Of a stretch of 64,000 nucleotides of DNA, positions 16,792 to 25,481 are shown piece by piece. The stretch covers positions 7,595 to 71,594 of the forward strand of contig CAZSRZ010000010.1 of the NCBI GenBank assembly GCA_964609085.1, written 5' to 3'. Numbering within the stretch: position 1 is the first letter of the stretch; each line of letters begins with the position of its first letter. Under the pieces are notes generated by a model. That model did no database searches. It had not been told where the DNA came from and was given only the letters and a program-made list of their open reading frames with translations. Made by a program: the position numbers and the translations under genes. This DNA is from JANPLG01 sp964609085 (GTDB taxonomy: Bacteria > Armatimonadota > SYMT01).

Positions 16792-18051
16792 TCAGCGTGT
16801 GGCGCGCCAGGTCAGAATGGCTCCGGCCACAAGGCTCACGATGTTGCAGCCCCAGGCGGCGACAGTCGGGGAGAGACGCCCATTCTCACCGAGCACGCCG
16901 AGGAAGCTCATGCCGATGTAGTAGAGGATGATGACGATGAGGCTCAGCCCGACGCCGATCGCGGCCGGTGACCGCTGTCGCCGGATGCCGAGCGGAGCAC
17001 CGATCAGCGCGAAGATCACCGACGCGAAGGGGATCGCCAGCTTGCGCTCCAGTCCGACCTCCAGCTCTCGGATGATCCGACCACGAACCCGGTCGTTGCG
17101 AAGACGATCAATGTAGCTCTTGAGCTCCCGGTAGCTCATCTCGTCCGCATCCTTCTGGTCTTTCTTGGCCTCCTCGGGCGACTTTTTCAGCACCAGGTCG
17201 ATGTCGTCGCCCTGCCAGCGCATCCGCTTTCCCTCGATCTTCTCAAAGCGGAACTGCGTGTCGGCGTTGAAGAAGCGCCATCGTTGCTTCCCGAGCCACT
17301 CCGCGCGCTCTGACTGGACGATGGTGGTCCAATCTCCGGCATCGTCGTACTCGATGTAGGTCACGTCGCGGAGGGTGGCCGGCCGGTTGCCTTCCTCAGG
17401 GGTAAACCGTTTGGCCACGACGAGGCGCCGCAGGATTTTCCCCTCCATGTCCTGGATCACGAACGCCTTCGTCTCTGCCAGGTCGGCGGAGAGACGGTCT
17501 TGAAGCTGCGCCTTCAGTCGATCCTCCAGGTAGTGCAGGCGCTGCCCGGCGGGCGGGATGACGTATTCATTGATGGCCAGCCCGACGAAGCTCAGGATCA
17601 GCCCCATCCAGAAGGCGATGGCGAGAGGTCGAAAGTTCGAGATCCCACCGGCCTGCGTGGCGATCAGTTCGCTCTCGCCCGACAGCCTCCCGAAGGCTTG
17701 CAAGCCGGAGAGCAGGACCGCCATCGGCAGGCAGTAGACACTGGAGAGAATGACGCGAAGGTAGAGCAATTCGGCGACAGTGTTCGGGTCCGCCCCTCGC
17801 GAGAGGAACTGGGCCAATTTGAAGAGGTTCATCGTGAACACAAACAGGATGATGAACATCGTCCAGCCGAAGAGGAGCGGACTCAGGAGTTCCCCCAGCA
17901 CGTAGCGGTCGACCAGCCGCGGCAGGAGCAGCCGCGTCACCGTGCGCGGGAGCCAGGTCACGACGTCGTACAGCCCGACGGGCTGGCGGGCAGAACGGGG
18001 CTTTTCCGTGCCGCGCGTGGAGGTCGCGGCGTCCTGTTGGCTCCTGTTCAT
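16792..18051 (-). CDS. LptF/LptG family permease (YjgP/YjgQ)
   Basis: 419 residues with the family layout: three membrane helices near the N-terminus (starting around LVDRYVLGELLSPLLFGWTM), a large periplasmic jellyroll domain (residues ~165-310) and three helices at the C-terminus (AIPFASVIFALIGAPLGIRR is the typical coupling segment). LptF/G dimers extract lipopolysaccharide from the inner membrane, powered by LptB. Only one such permease is present here, so it may work as a homodimer, or the second gene is elsewhere. AGGGA precedes the ATG. It follows lptB by 31 bases. Confidence 0.9.
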   Translation of the reverse strand: MNRSQQDAATSTRGTEKPRSARQPVGLYDVVTWLPRTVTRLLLPRLVDRYVLGELLSPLLFGWTMFIILFVFTMNLFKLAQFLSRGADPNTVAELLYLRVILSSVYCLPMAVLLSGLQAFGRLSGESELIATQAGGISNFRPLAIAFWMGLILSFVGLAINEYVIPPAGQRLHYLEDRLKAQLQDRLSADLAETKAFVIQDMEGKILRRLVVAKRFTPEEGNRPATLRDVTYIEYDDAGDWTTIVQSERAEWLGKQRWRFFNADTQFRFEKIEGKRMRWQGDDIDLVLKKSPEEAKKDQKDADEMSYRELKSYIDRLRNDRVRGRIIRELEVGLERKLAIPFASVIFALIGAPLGIRRQRSPAAIGVGLSLIVIILYYIGMSFLGVLGENGRLSPTVAAWGCNIVSLVAGAILTWRATR

Positions 18052-18082
18052 TAGCCGTCCCTGGCCCCAACTTCTCGCGGGG

Positions 18083-18829
18083 TCACAGGTGGAACGCCTC
18101 GCCCAGGTAGTGTTTGCGAGCCAGCGGGTCCGAGGCGATCTCCGTGGTAGTGCCGCTGGCGATGATCTGGCCGTCTTTGACGATGTAGCTGCGATCGGTG
18201 GTGGCCAGCGTTTCCCGGACGTTGTGGTCGGTGATCAGCACGCCGATCCCGCGGCCACGCAGCGAGCGAACGAACTGCTGGATGGCGCCAACTTCGATCG
18301 GGTCGACGCCGGTGAATGGCTCGTCGAGGAGGATGAAATCCGGCTCCACCGCGAGGCAGCGGGCCAGCTCAACCCGTCGGCGCTCCCCACCGGACAGGGT
18401 TGCCGCCCGCTGGTGACGGAGGTGGGCCAGGTTAAACTCATCCAGCAGGGCGTCCCGTCGAGCGCTGCGTGATCGTCGCCCGAGGCGCTGAAACTGCAGC
18501 ACCAGGTCGAGGTTCTCCTCCACGGTCAGTTTGCGGAAGACCGAGGCTTCCTGCGGCAGATACCCGATGCCAAGTCGGGCACGGCGATAGAAGGGCGTCC
18601 CGGTGATGTTCTTGTCTCCCAGCCACACGCGTCCCCGGTCTGGGCGCAGGAGGCCGACGACCATGTAGAAGGTCGTCGTCTTACCGGCGCCATTCTGGCC
18701 CAGGAGGCCGACCACTTCGCCTTTCCGCACCTCGATGGAGATGCCGTCGACGACGCGGCGCTTCCGAAAGCTCTTGATCAGAGATTCCGTCCGGATGACC
18801 TCGCTCAAGGATTCATCCGCCGCTTCCAA
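18083..18829 (-). CDS. lptB: LPS export ABC transporter ATPase LptB
   Basis: 248 residues. All ATPase motifs are intact: Walker A GQNGAGKTT (residues 44-52), Q-loop in GYLPQEASVF, signature LSGGERRR, Walker B FILLDEPF and the switch His in ITDHNVRETL. The GYLPQEASVFRKLTVEEN and GVDPIEV segments are specific to LptB rather than amino-acid transporters. The probable start is TTG at 18829, overlapping the end of lptA by 17 bases; a second TTG at 18808 is also possible. It sits between lptA and lptF, as expected for an Lpt operon. Confidence 0.93.
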   Translation of the reverse strand: MEAADESLSEVIRTESLIKSFRKRRVVDGISIEVRKGEVVGLLGQNGAGKTTTFYMVVGLLRPDRGRVWLGDKNITGTPFYRRARLGIGYLPQEASVFRKLTVEENLDLVLQFQRLGRRSRSARRDALLDEFNLAHLRHQRAATLSGGERRRVELARCLAVEPDFILLDEPFTGVDPIEVGAIQQFVRSLRGRGIGVLITDHNVRETLATTDRSYIVKDGQIIASGTTTEIASDPLARKHYLGEAFHL

Positions 18830-19877
18830 CGCCGGCGGGTTTCTCGGCCGGCTTTTTCTCCGGGGGCGGCATCTCGCCGGCGGGCTTCTTTGGCGGAGTG
18901 GGGACGGAGACTGTCCCCTGCTTCAGGCGACGGTATCCGGTCTTGTTGTTGTAGAGGAAGGTTGTCCCCTGGTACACCTGCGGCTTCTCCTGACCCGGGT
19001 CGAGCACCGTTGCATACGCGTCGCCCTCCATCGTCAGCAGATTCGTTTCGCGATCAAAGGTGCCTTTGTTGCCGGTGGCATGGACCACGCTGCCGTTGTC
19101 GCTCTTCCCGTCGTAAACGACCTTCTCCTCGGCGAGTGCGGTATTGATCTCGTTGTTCTTCTGCTCCACGGTGAACCGGATGGTCTTCGCGGAAAGAGTG
19201 GAGCTGGGCCGGACCATCTTCGGCGAGCCGACCGCGACGTATTCCTGGGTCCCGGCATTCTGTGTGATCTTGTCTGCGATCAAGTCCGCGGGCTCAGGCG
19301 GGGTCTTGCCCTCGGTGCCCTTCGGTTCCACGTGAGCCCTGGCCTGGGCGGAGGCGGACCGCTGCACGACATTGACCTTCGTCTTCTGGTCGAAGTCGAC
19401 CCGGAGCCCGGTGATCACGGCCGGCCTCGCGAGCCGGGGAGACTCCTGCGTCATCACCACGCCTTCAGCCTCGCTGCCGCGTAGAAAACCCTTCTGATCG
19501 ATGTGGTAGTACTCCAGGTAGTTGCCCTTGCCCGTCATCTTCGTTCCGGCCTCAAGGTCGCGGCGCTCCAGACTAACCTTGCCTTCGCTGACCGACTTCT
19601 CTGCCTCGTTGGCGGCGTTCATTTGCACCGTCATCTTGTCGGCGGTGAGCCGGCTGTCCCGCGTGAGGACCTCACAGTGGCCCGTGAGGATGTACTGGCG
19701 AGCCGCGAGGTCGTACTCCAGATCGTCCGACAGGATTACCGTCTCGCCGAGTTGGACTCGCTGAGTAGCCCCGGCGACCTGAGCGGGCACCGGACGCGGT
19801 TGCGCCAGTAGCCCGAGCGCCAGCAGGGGCGCCCAGACAAGGACGAATGCCGTTCGCATGCCAGACTGGGTCATCAT
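18813..19877 (-). CDS. lptA: LptA/OstA-like periplasmic LPS transport protein
   Basis: 354 residues, about twice the length of E. coli LptA. A signal peptide covers residues 1-33, followed by an OstA repeat with the pattern DDLEYDLAARQYILTGHCEV and LTADKM, and later further beta-jellyroll repeats (LIADKIT, TLSAKTIRFTVEQK, GTFDRETNLLTMEG). The C-terminal 25 residues are Pro/Lys-rich. LptA bridges the periplasm as a beta-jellyroll filament. The ATG at 19877 is chosen for its GAGGTGG ribosome site. The extra length suggests fused repeats that could span the periplasm with fewer subunits. Confidence 0.8.
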   Translation of the reverse strand: MMTQSGMRTAFVLVWAPLLALGLLAQPRPVPAQVAGATQRVQLGETVILSDDLEYDLAARQYILTGHCEVLTRDSRLTADKMTVQMNAANEAEKSVSEGKVSLERRDLEAGTKMTGKGNYLEYYHIDQKGFLRGSEAEGVVMTQESPRLARPAVITGLRVDFDQKTKVNVVQRSASAQARAHVEPKGTEGKTPPEPADLIADKITQNAGTQEYVAVGSPKMVRPSSTLSAKTIRFTVEQKNNEINTALAEEKVVYDGKSDNGSVVHATGNKGTFDRETNLLTMEGDAYATVLDPGQEKPQVYQGTTFLYNNKTGYRRLKQGTVSVPTPPKKPAGEMPPPEKKPAEKPAGVGSGG

Positions 19878-19887
19878 CGGTTCCACC

Positions 19888-20757
19888 TCATCGATCCCTT
19901 GCAGCGCGTCGCCCCGGGCGCACGGCGCGTCTTCCGGCCGCGACGCCCTTCCGACCCGGTCCACTCCGTTGCATCACCGTTCGGGTCTGTCCCCACACCC
20001 GACCTCGCTGAAGCTTGGTGTCCGAATGCAGCCTTTGACCGGTGACGCGCGTGCCCGGGTCGTCCACCACCACATGCCCCTCAGCGTCCAGGATGTTCGT
20101 CTTGAGGTTCCACCGCACCCGGTCGCCCCGCATGCTCTGACCCTCTTTATTCCGTCCAGAGCCGCCCCGGTTCATGGTAACGACATCATTCAGAACTTCC
20201 GCGTACGGCCCCTCGGCGGTGAATTCCACGACCCCGCCCTTCATCGACTGCATCCTGGCGGTTTCGAGGATCAGCAGCCCGGAGTCCGAGACCCAGGTTG
20301 CCTTGCGGGCATCGATGATGGTCTTCTCGTCGGCCGTCACCCCGTGGACCGGCGTATCGCTGATCAGCCGGCTGCCGTCCCAGGTGGAGTGGGGGCTGTC
20401 CAGGGTCATCTGAAACTTGCCCTTCTGGAAGAGTCGGCTGTGAGAATCGTGCAGCTCAATCGGCCCCTGGAGTGCGGATCGGTTTCCCAGCAGCCCGTCC
20501 AGGTGCTTGACATGCGACTCGAGGAGCCGGCGTCCTTTGGGGTCATCCACAGTGAACTGGTTGTTTGTGCCGGCGACGGTGGATCGTGTCGGGGCGGGGC
20601 TGTTCTGTCCGGGCAGCGAGCTCGGACCACCTCCCGGCCGGGGCGCGGGTGCGTTGCCGGTCGGCACGGGGGCAATGCAGCCCGCGAGAGCCAGGAGCAG
20701 CAGCATGGCGGCTGGGCCGGCTGCGTGGGGGACGAAGGGTGACGACGCGGGCCTCAT
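19888..20757 (-). CDS. LptC-like LPS export lipoprotein
   Basis: 289 residues with a clear lipobox (LALAGC, Cys near 27), so an anchored lipoprotein. A Pro/Gly/Ser linker follows, then a beta-rich domain with LptC/OstA-like strands (DSHSRLFQKGKFQMTLDSP, KTIIDARKATWVSDSG, GGVVEFTAEGPYAEVL, RGDRVRWNLKTNILDAEG). Classical LptC is held by a membrane helix; a lipid anchor as here is known from other diderm phyla. The C-terminus is very Arg-rich. The gene overlaps the preceding glycosyltransferase by ATGA and is 10 bases before lptA. Confidence 0.75.
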   Translation of the reverse strand: MRPASSPFVPHAAGPAAMLLLLALAGCIAPVPTGNAPAPRPGGGPSSLPGQNSPAPTRSTVAGTNNQFTVDDPKGRRLLESHVKHLDGLLGNRSALQGPIELHDSHSRLFQKGKFQMTLDSPHSTWDGSRLISDTPVHGVTADEKTIIDARKATWVSDSGLLILETARMQSMKGGVVEFTAEGPYAEVLNDVVTMNRGGSGRNKEGQSMRGDRVRWNLKTNILDAEGHVVVDDPGTRVTGQRLHSDTKLQRGRVWGQTRTVMQRSGPGRKGVAAGRRAVRPGRRAARDR

Positions 20758-21476
20758 CGGGTGAAACGATACTTCAAGAGCGTCCAGATGGCGACCACGC
20801 CATCCTGCCAGCGGATCTTCTTTCCCGAATCGTAGGAGCTGGGAGAATACTCGATCGGCAGCTCCGCAATCTCCACGCCGCGTCGTCGCACTTTCGCAGT
20901 CACCTCCGGGCAAAACTCGAAGCGGGTGCACGTGAGGGGGATCGACTTGAGCAGCACCGCTTCGAATACCTTGTAGCACGTCGCCTCGTCTGTAATGCGC
21001 GCGCCGAACAAAAGGTTGGCCATCAACGCCAGGAGGCGATTGCAGAGATAGTTGGGCAATTCCATCTTGGGCCGGCCGGCAAGGAAGCGGGAGCCGTAGA
21101 CCACCCGCGACAGCCCGGCGAAGATGGGCTCGGCGAGGCGGATGAGATCGGCCGGGTTGTACTCGAGGTCCGCATCCTGAATCGCAATCACCTCTCCGCG
21201 AACCTCGGCCAGGGCGGTCCGGATGGCGGCGCCTTTGCCCTGATTGACCGCATGGCGCAGCAAGCGGATGTTGCGCTCCTGTTCGAGGAGTTGGCTGGTC
21301 CCGTCGGTGCACGCGTCGTCCACTACGACGATTTCGATGTCGAAGTGAAGTTCCGGCGACTGCAGAGCGCGGACCCGATCGAGCGCGGCGTGGATCGTCT
21401 CCCGCTCGTTGAAGACGGGGATGACGATGGAGAGGAGTGGCCGAAGGTCTGCCCCGGATTGGAGGTTGACGCTCAC
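20754..21476 (-). CDS. Glycosyltransferase family 2 (dolichyl/polyprenyl-phosphate sugar synthase type)
   Basis: 240 residues. A GT-A fold is shown by LSIVIPVFNERETI, the VVVDDACTDGTSQLL nucleotide-binding strand and the DxD-type metal site in AIQDADLEYNPADL. These and YGSRFLAGRP resemble polyprenyl-phosphate mannose/glucose synthases (DPM1-like), which make lipid-linked sugars for GT-C enzymes. It starts on GTG overlapping the upstream gene by four bases, with GGAGG 12 bases ahead. The two upstream genes encode GT-C-like membrane proteins that could use its product. Confidence 0.88.
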   Translation of the reverse strand: MSVNLQSGADLRPLLSIVIPVFNERETIHAALDRVRALQSPELHFDIEIVVVDDACTDGTSQLLEQERNIRLLRHAVNQGKGAAIRTALAEVRGEVIAIQDADLEYNPADLIRLAEPIFAGLSRVVYGSRFLAGRPKMELPNYLCNRLLALMANLLFGARITDEATCYKVFEAVLLKSIPLTCTRFEFCPEVTAKVRRRGVEIAELPIEYSPSSYDSGKKIRWQDGVVAIWTLLKYRFTR

Positions 21477-22825
21477 CTTCCCGGTCCTCCGGTCGCGGTC
21501 GCAAACGCAGGCCCCACCACGCCGAAGAGTGCGTAGATCGCCAGTACGCACATGCACGCGATCAGGCAGAGCGCCACCTCGCGCTCTCGGCGGCCGGCGA
21601 GGACCAGCCACCCGCCCGCGAACGCTCCGGCGATGCCCCCGATGGCCGGGAAGAGATACCGACCCTGCGCCTGGAAGTAGGTGGCATTGAAGTTGATGAA
21701 TACGGCGAGTACGAAGAGCGCATGGACAGCGACCACGGCAGCGCCGCCGCGCCCGCCCGACGAGTTCACATGCTTCCGGGCGCGGAAGTGGGCGAGAGCG
21801 GCACCGGCGATCGGTGGAATGAGCGCGGCGTTGAGAACCGGATAGAGCCAGGACCGAGGAGGGTAGCCAGGCCCAACCACCCCCATCCACAGCTCCGGGC
21901 GATCGGGATTGAGGTGCCCGAAGGCTCCCCAGAAGCTGCCGGCGAGCGTGGGAATCACCATGCGCGAGAGGTACTGCCCGAAACTCCAGCCGAGTTCGTC
22001 GCGGAATTGCTGCCAGCGAGTGGTGTCCGCGAAGTACCAGTTGAAGGCGGCCTGACCGAGAACGTCGCCGTAGAGAGCGCGATTGCGGAGCAGCCACCAG
22101 CCGCAAAGGAGCGCTCCGCACGCCGCCGCTACCCCGCTGGCGCGAAGGAACTCGGCCCAGACCTTGCGTTCCTCGACGTGTTGCCCGCGAGCACCGAGGT
22201 AGAGCGCCACCAGCAACGGTGGCGCCAGCATCAGGTTGGCTTGCCGCGCGAGGAAAGCGGCTGACACGACGACCGCGACGGCCACGGCGCGCCGATTGCT
22301 CCAGCCGTCGCGGACGCCGATCGCCATCAGCAGCAGAGAGCCCGTAGCCAGCGCCTCCGCCAGGGAGTCGTTACTCACCGATGCCTGCACCGCCAGTCGC
22401 ATCGGCAGCAGGGCGGCAAAGCCGGTGGCAAGCACGGCGAGCCATTCGCGCCCCGGGGCGAGGACGCAGGCTAGCCGCCAGACGAGCAGCGTTCCCGCCA
22501 GCCCGCAGACGATGCCGACGAACCGGCAAGCCTGAGCACCGCCGTCGCCGCCTGCCGCCATTCGCCCGACGGCATAGGCCGGGACACAGACCACGTAATA
22601 GAGCGGCGGCTGATGGGCCTCGTAGTTGGTGTCGGTCTGGATTTGCCGTGATCGACTCAGATCCAGGCGCGGAAGTGTCCCCGCGGTTGCGAGGTGCCGC
22701 ACGTAACCCAGGTGCGCCGCCTCGTCCGGGGCTTCGCCCACCGGAGTGAGCCAGGCGAAGCCGATCGACAGCAGGCCCGAGGCCGTCAACAACAGGAGGA
22801 TTGGAACGGGGATGCGCGGTCTCAT
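21473..22825 (-). CDS. GT-C type multi-pass membrane protein (DUF2142/GT39-like)
   Basis: 450 residues with about 10-11 membrane segments. The first external loop has an Asp-Glu pair (PVGEAPDEAAHLGYVRHL), the usual metal/lipid-phosphate site of GT-C glycosyltransferases, followed by the HQPPLYYVV motif seen in DUF2142 and ArnT-like proteins. A late loop has YFQAQGRYLFPAI, also typical of DUF2142. It probably transfers a sugar from a polyprenyl-phosphate donor on the outer face of the inner membrane. It overlaps both neighbours by four bases, forming one tight unit. Confidence 0.78.
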   Translation of the reverse strand: MRPRIPVPILLLLTASGLLSIGFAWLTPVGEAPDEAAHLGYVRHLATAGTLPRLDLSRSRQIQTDTNYEAHQPPLYYVVCVPAYAVGRMAAGGDGGAQACRFVGIVCGLAGTLLVWRLACVLAPGREWLAVLATGFAALLPMRLAVQASVSNDSLAEALATGSLLLMAIGVRDGWSNRRAVAVAVVVSAAFLARQANLMLAPPLLVALYLGARGQHVEERKVWAEFLRASGVAAACGALLCGWWLLRNRALYGDVLGQAAFNWYFADTTRWQQFRDELGWSFGQYLSRMVIPTLAGSFWGAFGHLNPDRPELWMGVVGPGYPPRSWLYPVLNAALIPPIAGAALAHFRARKHVNSSGGRGGAAVVAVHALFVLAVFINFNATYFQAQGRYLFPAIGGIAGAFAGGWLVLAGRREREVALCLIACMCVLAIYALFGVVGPAFATATGGPGR

Positions 22826-24732
22826 CTGATGGCAAATACGATCACGCCTCGGTGACCGATGCGCGCATTTCGAGAGCCGAAGATGGGCACCAGTGCCCCT
22901 CGCCGCTGCGTATCCTGGAGCAGAATCGCCCAGGGTGAACTCTCCGCCCCGCGGTAGAAGTCGTAGTTGACAAGGATGTGCGTGAGCCCCAGTCGTCGCC
23001 AGGCTGCCACAAGATCCCGTCCGTCCACGGCGCTGTCATAGTCGATCAGGTTGTGCTGGAGGGGGTTCGCCCAGAAGTAGGGCCGGTCCAGGTAGAACCC
23101 ACGGCTCTCCTGGTACATCCCGAGGCGCACCCGGCCCGGCAGCGCGTTGACGAAGCGGCAGCTCTCGTACAGCCCGGGCAGGCTCCCTGTCAGATAGGCG
23201 TCCCGCTCCATCCCGCCCACCAGGTAACTCACCCCGGTCTGGAGGATTGGGACGTGCATCCAGGCGGAGAGACCCAGCGATAGTGCGAAGAAGACGCCGA
23301 GCGCCCAACGCACAGGTCGGAGTGGGATCAAGGCGGACCCGACGGCGATCACCACGGCAACCGGCGCCAGGACCGGCAAGAGGTAGCGCACCTGCTGGCT
23401 AAGGGGGAACCAGAGGACGACCGACGCAAGGGCGTAGAGACCGAGGAGCCGGACGCGCAGGTCCAGTCCTTTGGCCCAAAAGAGTAACGGCAAGGCTCCC
23501 AGCACCCACGGTCCTGGAGTGCCCAGGAAGTCTCCTGCCAGGCTGCGCTGGTTGATGTAGAAGTGGCGAGCATGCAGGCCGAGGTTCCAGAGGAGCCTGC
23601 CGGCGGCTGTCGGCCCCGAGCCCATCCCGAACGAGGCCTGCTCACCCGCGTAGGCGGCGGCTGCGGCCGGCGTCCAACTGAACGAGTTGGGGAAAACAGA
23701 GTAGAAAAACGGGTAGACGGGATTATGAACCCAGAGCCAGTTCTTGATGTACCACGGGCTCGCCATGATGACGGACGCCGCCCCAAAAGCGAGTACGGCG
23801 ACCAGTGCCTCTCCGCGTCGATGGCGCGCCGTGAAGCAGGCTGTCCCCAGCAGCCCTAACCCCAGCAGCCCGAACTGCAGCAGGGCCGTGTACTTGGTGC
23901 CGAGGGCGAAGCCGGTGAGAACGCCGGCGAGGATGGCTCGCGGTAGTCTGGGCTCGTCGCGCTCCGAGCTCCCCAGGAGCACCAGCAGCGCCAATAGCTG
24001 GAAGAACGCGGTGCCCAGATCCACGTAGGCGGTCGTCAACTGCCACAGGGCGATCGGCATGCCGGCGAAGAGGGCGGCCGCCAGAGGTCCGACCCACCCC
24101 GGCGCGCGCTCACCGCCGATCAATCTGTTCCCCGCCCAGATGCCGAGTGCGGCCGCGGTCCACCATCCGGCGCTCCAGTGGGCAAACTTCGCGAGCGCGG
24201 TTCCCTGCAGCCCCAGCCCGAGTGTGTAGAGCATCTGAAGGGTGAAGGGAAAATTGGTGTGTGAGTCGTAGGCGATCAGCCCGATCCGGCCCTCCTGGAG
24301 GTAGATCTTGGGTGCCGCGAGATGGTAGCTGAGCCCATCCCAATCCAGTCCGTCCGGGGGGCGGAACACGCCGACCAACGTGACCAACATCATCAAACCA
24401 AGGCAGCCCAACAGCAACCGGGAGGCGGCGCAGGGTGGCGAGGATGCCTTCGGCCCGGCGGTCAGAACTCGCAGGCGGCGAGGGCCGAGGATCGCCGCGG
24501 CGGCCAGCCCGCCGAGGAGAGTTGCCCAGAGGCTCCAGGCGGAGAGCCAGCCGGCCAGGCCCACGCCGAGAATCAGATACGCGTGCGTTCCCATTCCCAA
24601 CGCCGCGCAGAGGGGTAGGGCCAGCCGGTCGTCAGGGCGGGGCGGGCGTAGACGCGCCAGCCAGAGCAGCCCGTAACCGATCCACGCCACGGTGAGCAGC
24701 GGCGCCAGAAAGAAGAACAGAAGTAAGGGCAC
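22822..24732 (-). CDS. GT39-like glycosyltransferase, multi-pass membrane protein
   Basis: 636 residues. About 13 membrane segments; the first large external loop contains PPDGLDWDGLSYHLAAPKIY, with the Asp residues expected for a GT-C active site, and a SHTNFPFTLQMLYTLG segment. The C-terminal ~100 residues are outside the membrane and may bind the acceptor. Closest resemblance is to PMT_2/GT39-type proteins of unknown specificity. It is the first gene of the minus-strand series that continues through GT2 and the lpt genes, suggesting that the glycan it helps build is exported by Lpt or placed on the lipid that Lpt carries. Confidence 0.78.
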   Translation of the reverse strand: MPLLLFFFLAPLLTVAWIGYGLLWLARLRPPRPDDRLALPLCAALGMGTHAYLILGVGLAGWLSAWSLWATLLGGLAAAAILGPRRLRVLTAGPKASSPPCAASRLLLGCLGLMMLVTLVGVFRPPDGLDWDGLSYHLAAPKIYLQEGRIGLIAYDSHTNFPFTLQMLYTLGLGLQGTALAKFAHWSAGWWTAAALGIWAGNRLIGGERAPGWVGPLAAALFAGMPIALWQLTTAYVDLGTAFFQLLALLVLLGSSERDEPRLPRAILAGVLTGFALGTKYTALLQFGLLGLGLLGTACFTARHRRGEALVAVLAFGAASVIMASPWYIKNWLWVHNPVYPFFYSVFPNSFSWTPAAAAAYAGEQASFGMGSGPTAAGRLLWNLGLHARHFYINQRSLAGDFLGTPGPWVLGALPLLFWAKGLDLRVRLLGLYALASVVLWFPLSQQVRYLLPVLAPVAVVIAVGSALIPLRPVRWALGVFFALSLGLSAWMHVPILQTGVSYLVGGMERDAYLTGSLPGLYESCRFVNALPGRVRLGMYQESRGFYLDRPYFWANPLQHNLIDYDSAVDGRDLVAAWRRLGLTHILVNYDFYRGAESSPWAILLQDTQRRGALVPIFGSRNARIGHRGVIVFAIR

Positions 24733-24846
24733 GGCGGATGGAGAAAGGGGATCTACGACAACTACGCAAATCCGGGCCGGTCGCTCTCACGGAAGCGGTG
24801 AGCTCGGCCAGTGGGGTCGGGCCAGCCCATGGACTCAGGCATCCCG

Positions 24847-25467
24847 CTACGCGGGCTCATCCTCATCCTGTCGACGGGCCGGCCACCGCGGCCGAAACTC
24901 ACGTTGATCCGGCACCAGGCGCGCGCTCCGCTTCGCCGAGAGCTTCAGGATCTTGCTCGGATCCCAGAACTCATCTGCCAGCCCGTAGTCCAGAATCTCG
25001 CGATCGAACAGGTAGAAGTCTGTGCCCATGTCCGCATTGAGTTGCTCCACCGACTTCCCAGTCGCGGATGAGAGCCGTTCGGCCATGGAGGTGTTCAGGC
25101 GGGAAAGAAACTGGGCGTTCTTCATCAGGTTGGCAGCAAACTCGCGGCCCAGCTCCCAGGAAACCTGGTGCAGCATCGCGATCGCCCCGGGCACGATATA
25201 GCGCCGACGACCGGCCGCGAGGCAATCTGCTCCACCGGAGAGCGCAACGCCGACGCACAGCGTGTCGATTCGCCCGTGGGCGCGCATCAGGTTTACCAGG
25301 CTGAGGGCATGGAAGCTGGAGCCGCCGTCCGAGTTGATGACCAGCAGGAATTCCCGGTCCCAGTTCTGCAGTATTCGCGAGGTGATCTCGCGGATCTGCT
25401 CGTCTGAGATTTCGCCCGTTAGATAGAGGAAACGATCTTCAGCGCACCAGCGATCAGGTTGACCCAC
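24847..25467 (-). CDS. ClpP/crotonase-fold serine protease homologue, non-canonical
   Basis: 206 residues. Alignment by eye with ClpP keeps all three catalytic residues: Ser77 in GVALSGGADCLAAG, His100 in AMLHQ and Asp150 in GTDFYLFDREILDYGL. Around them the usual motifs differ: SPGG is INSDGGS, and the GxASMG serine loop reads GVALSGG. Signature helices such as LVNLMRAHG and DYGLADEF are retained. It may be a proteolytic paralogue of ClpP that forms mixed rings, or a stand-alone peptidase. The C-terminal 25 residues are Arg/Asp/Glu-rich and disordered. It starts on GTG with a weak ribosome site. No Clp ATPase is adjacent. Confidence 0.78.
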   Translation of the reverse strand: MGQPDRWCAEDRFLYLTGEISDEQIREITSRILQNWDREFLLVINSDGGSSFHALSLVNLMRAHGRIDTLCVGVALSGGADCLAAGRRRYIVPGAIAMLHQVSWELGREFAANLMKNAQFLSRLNTSMAERLSSATGKSVEQLNADMGTDFYLFDREILDYGLADEFWDPSKILKLSAKRSARLVPDQREFRPRWPARRQDEDEPA

Positions 25468-25481
25468 GCGAACTGCCTGCC

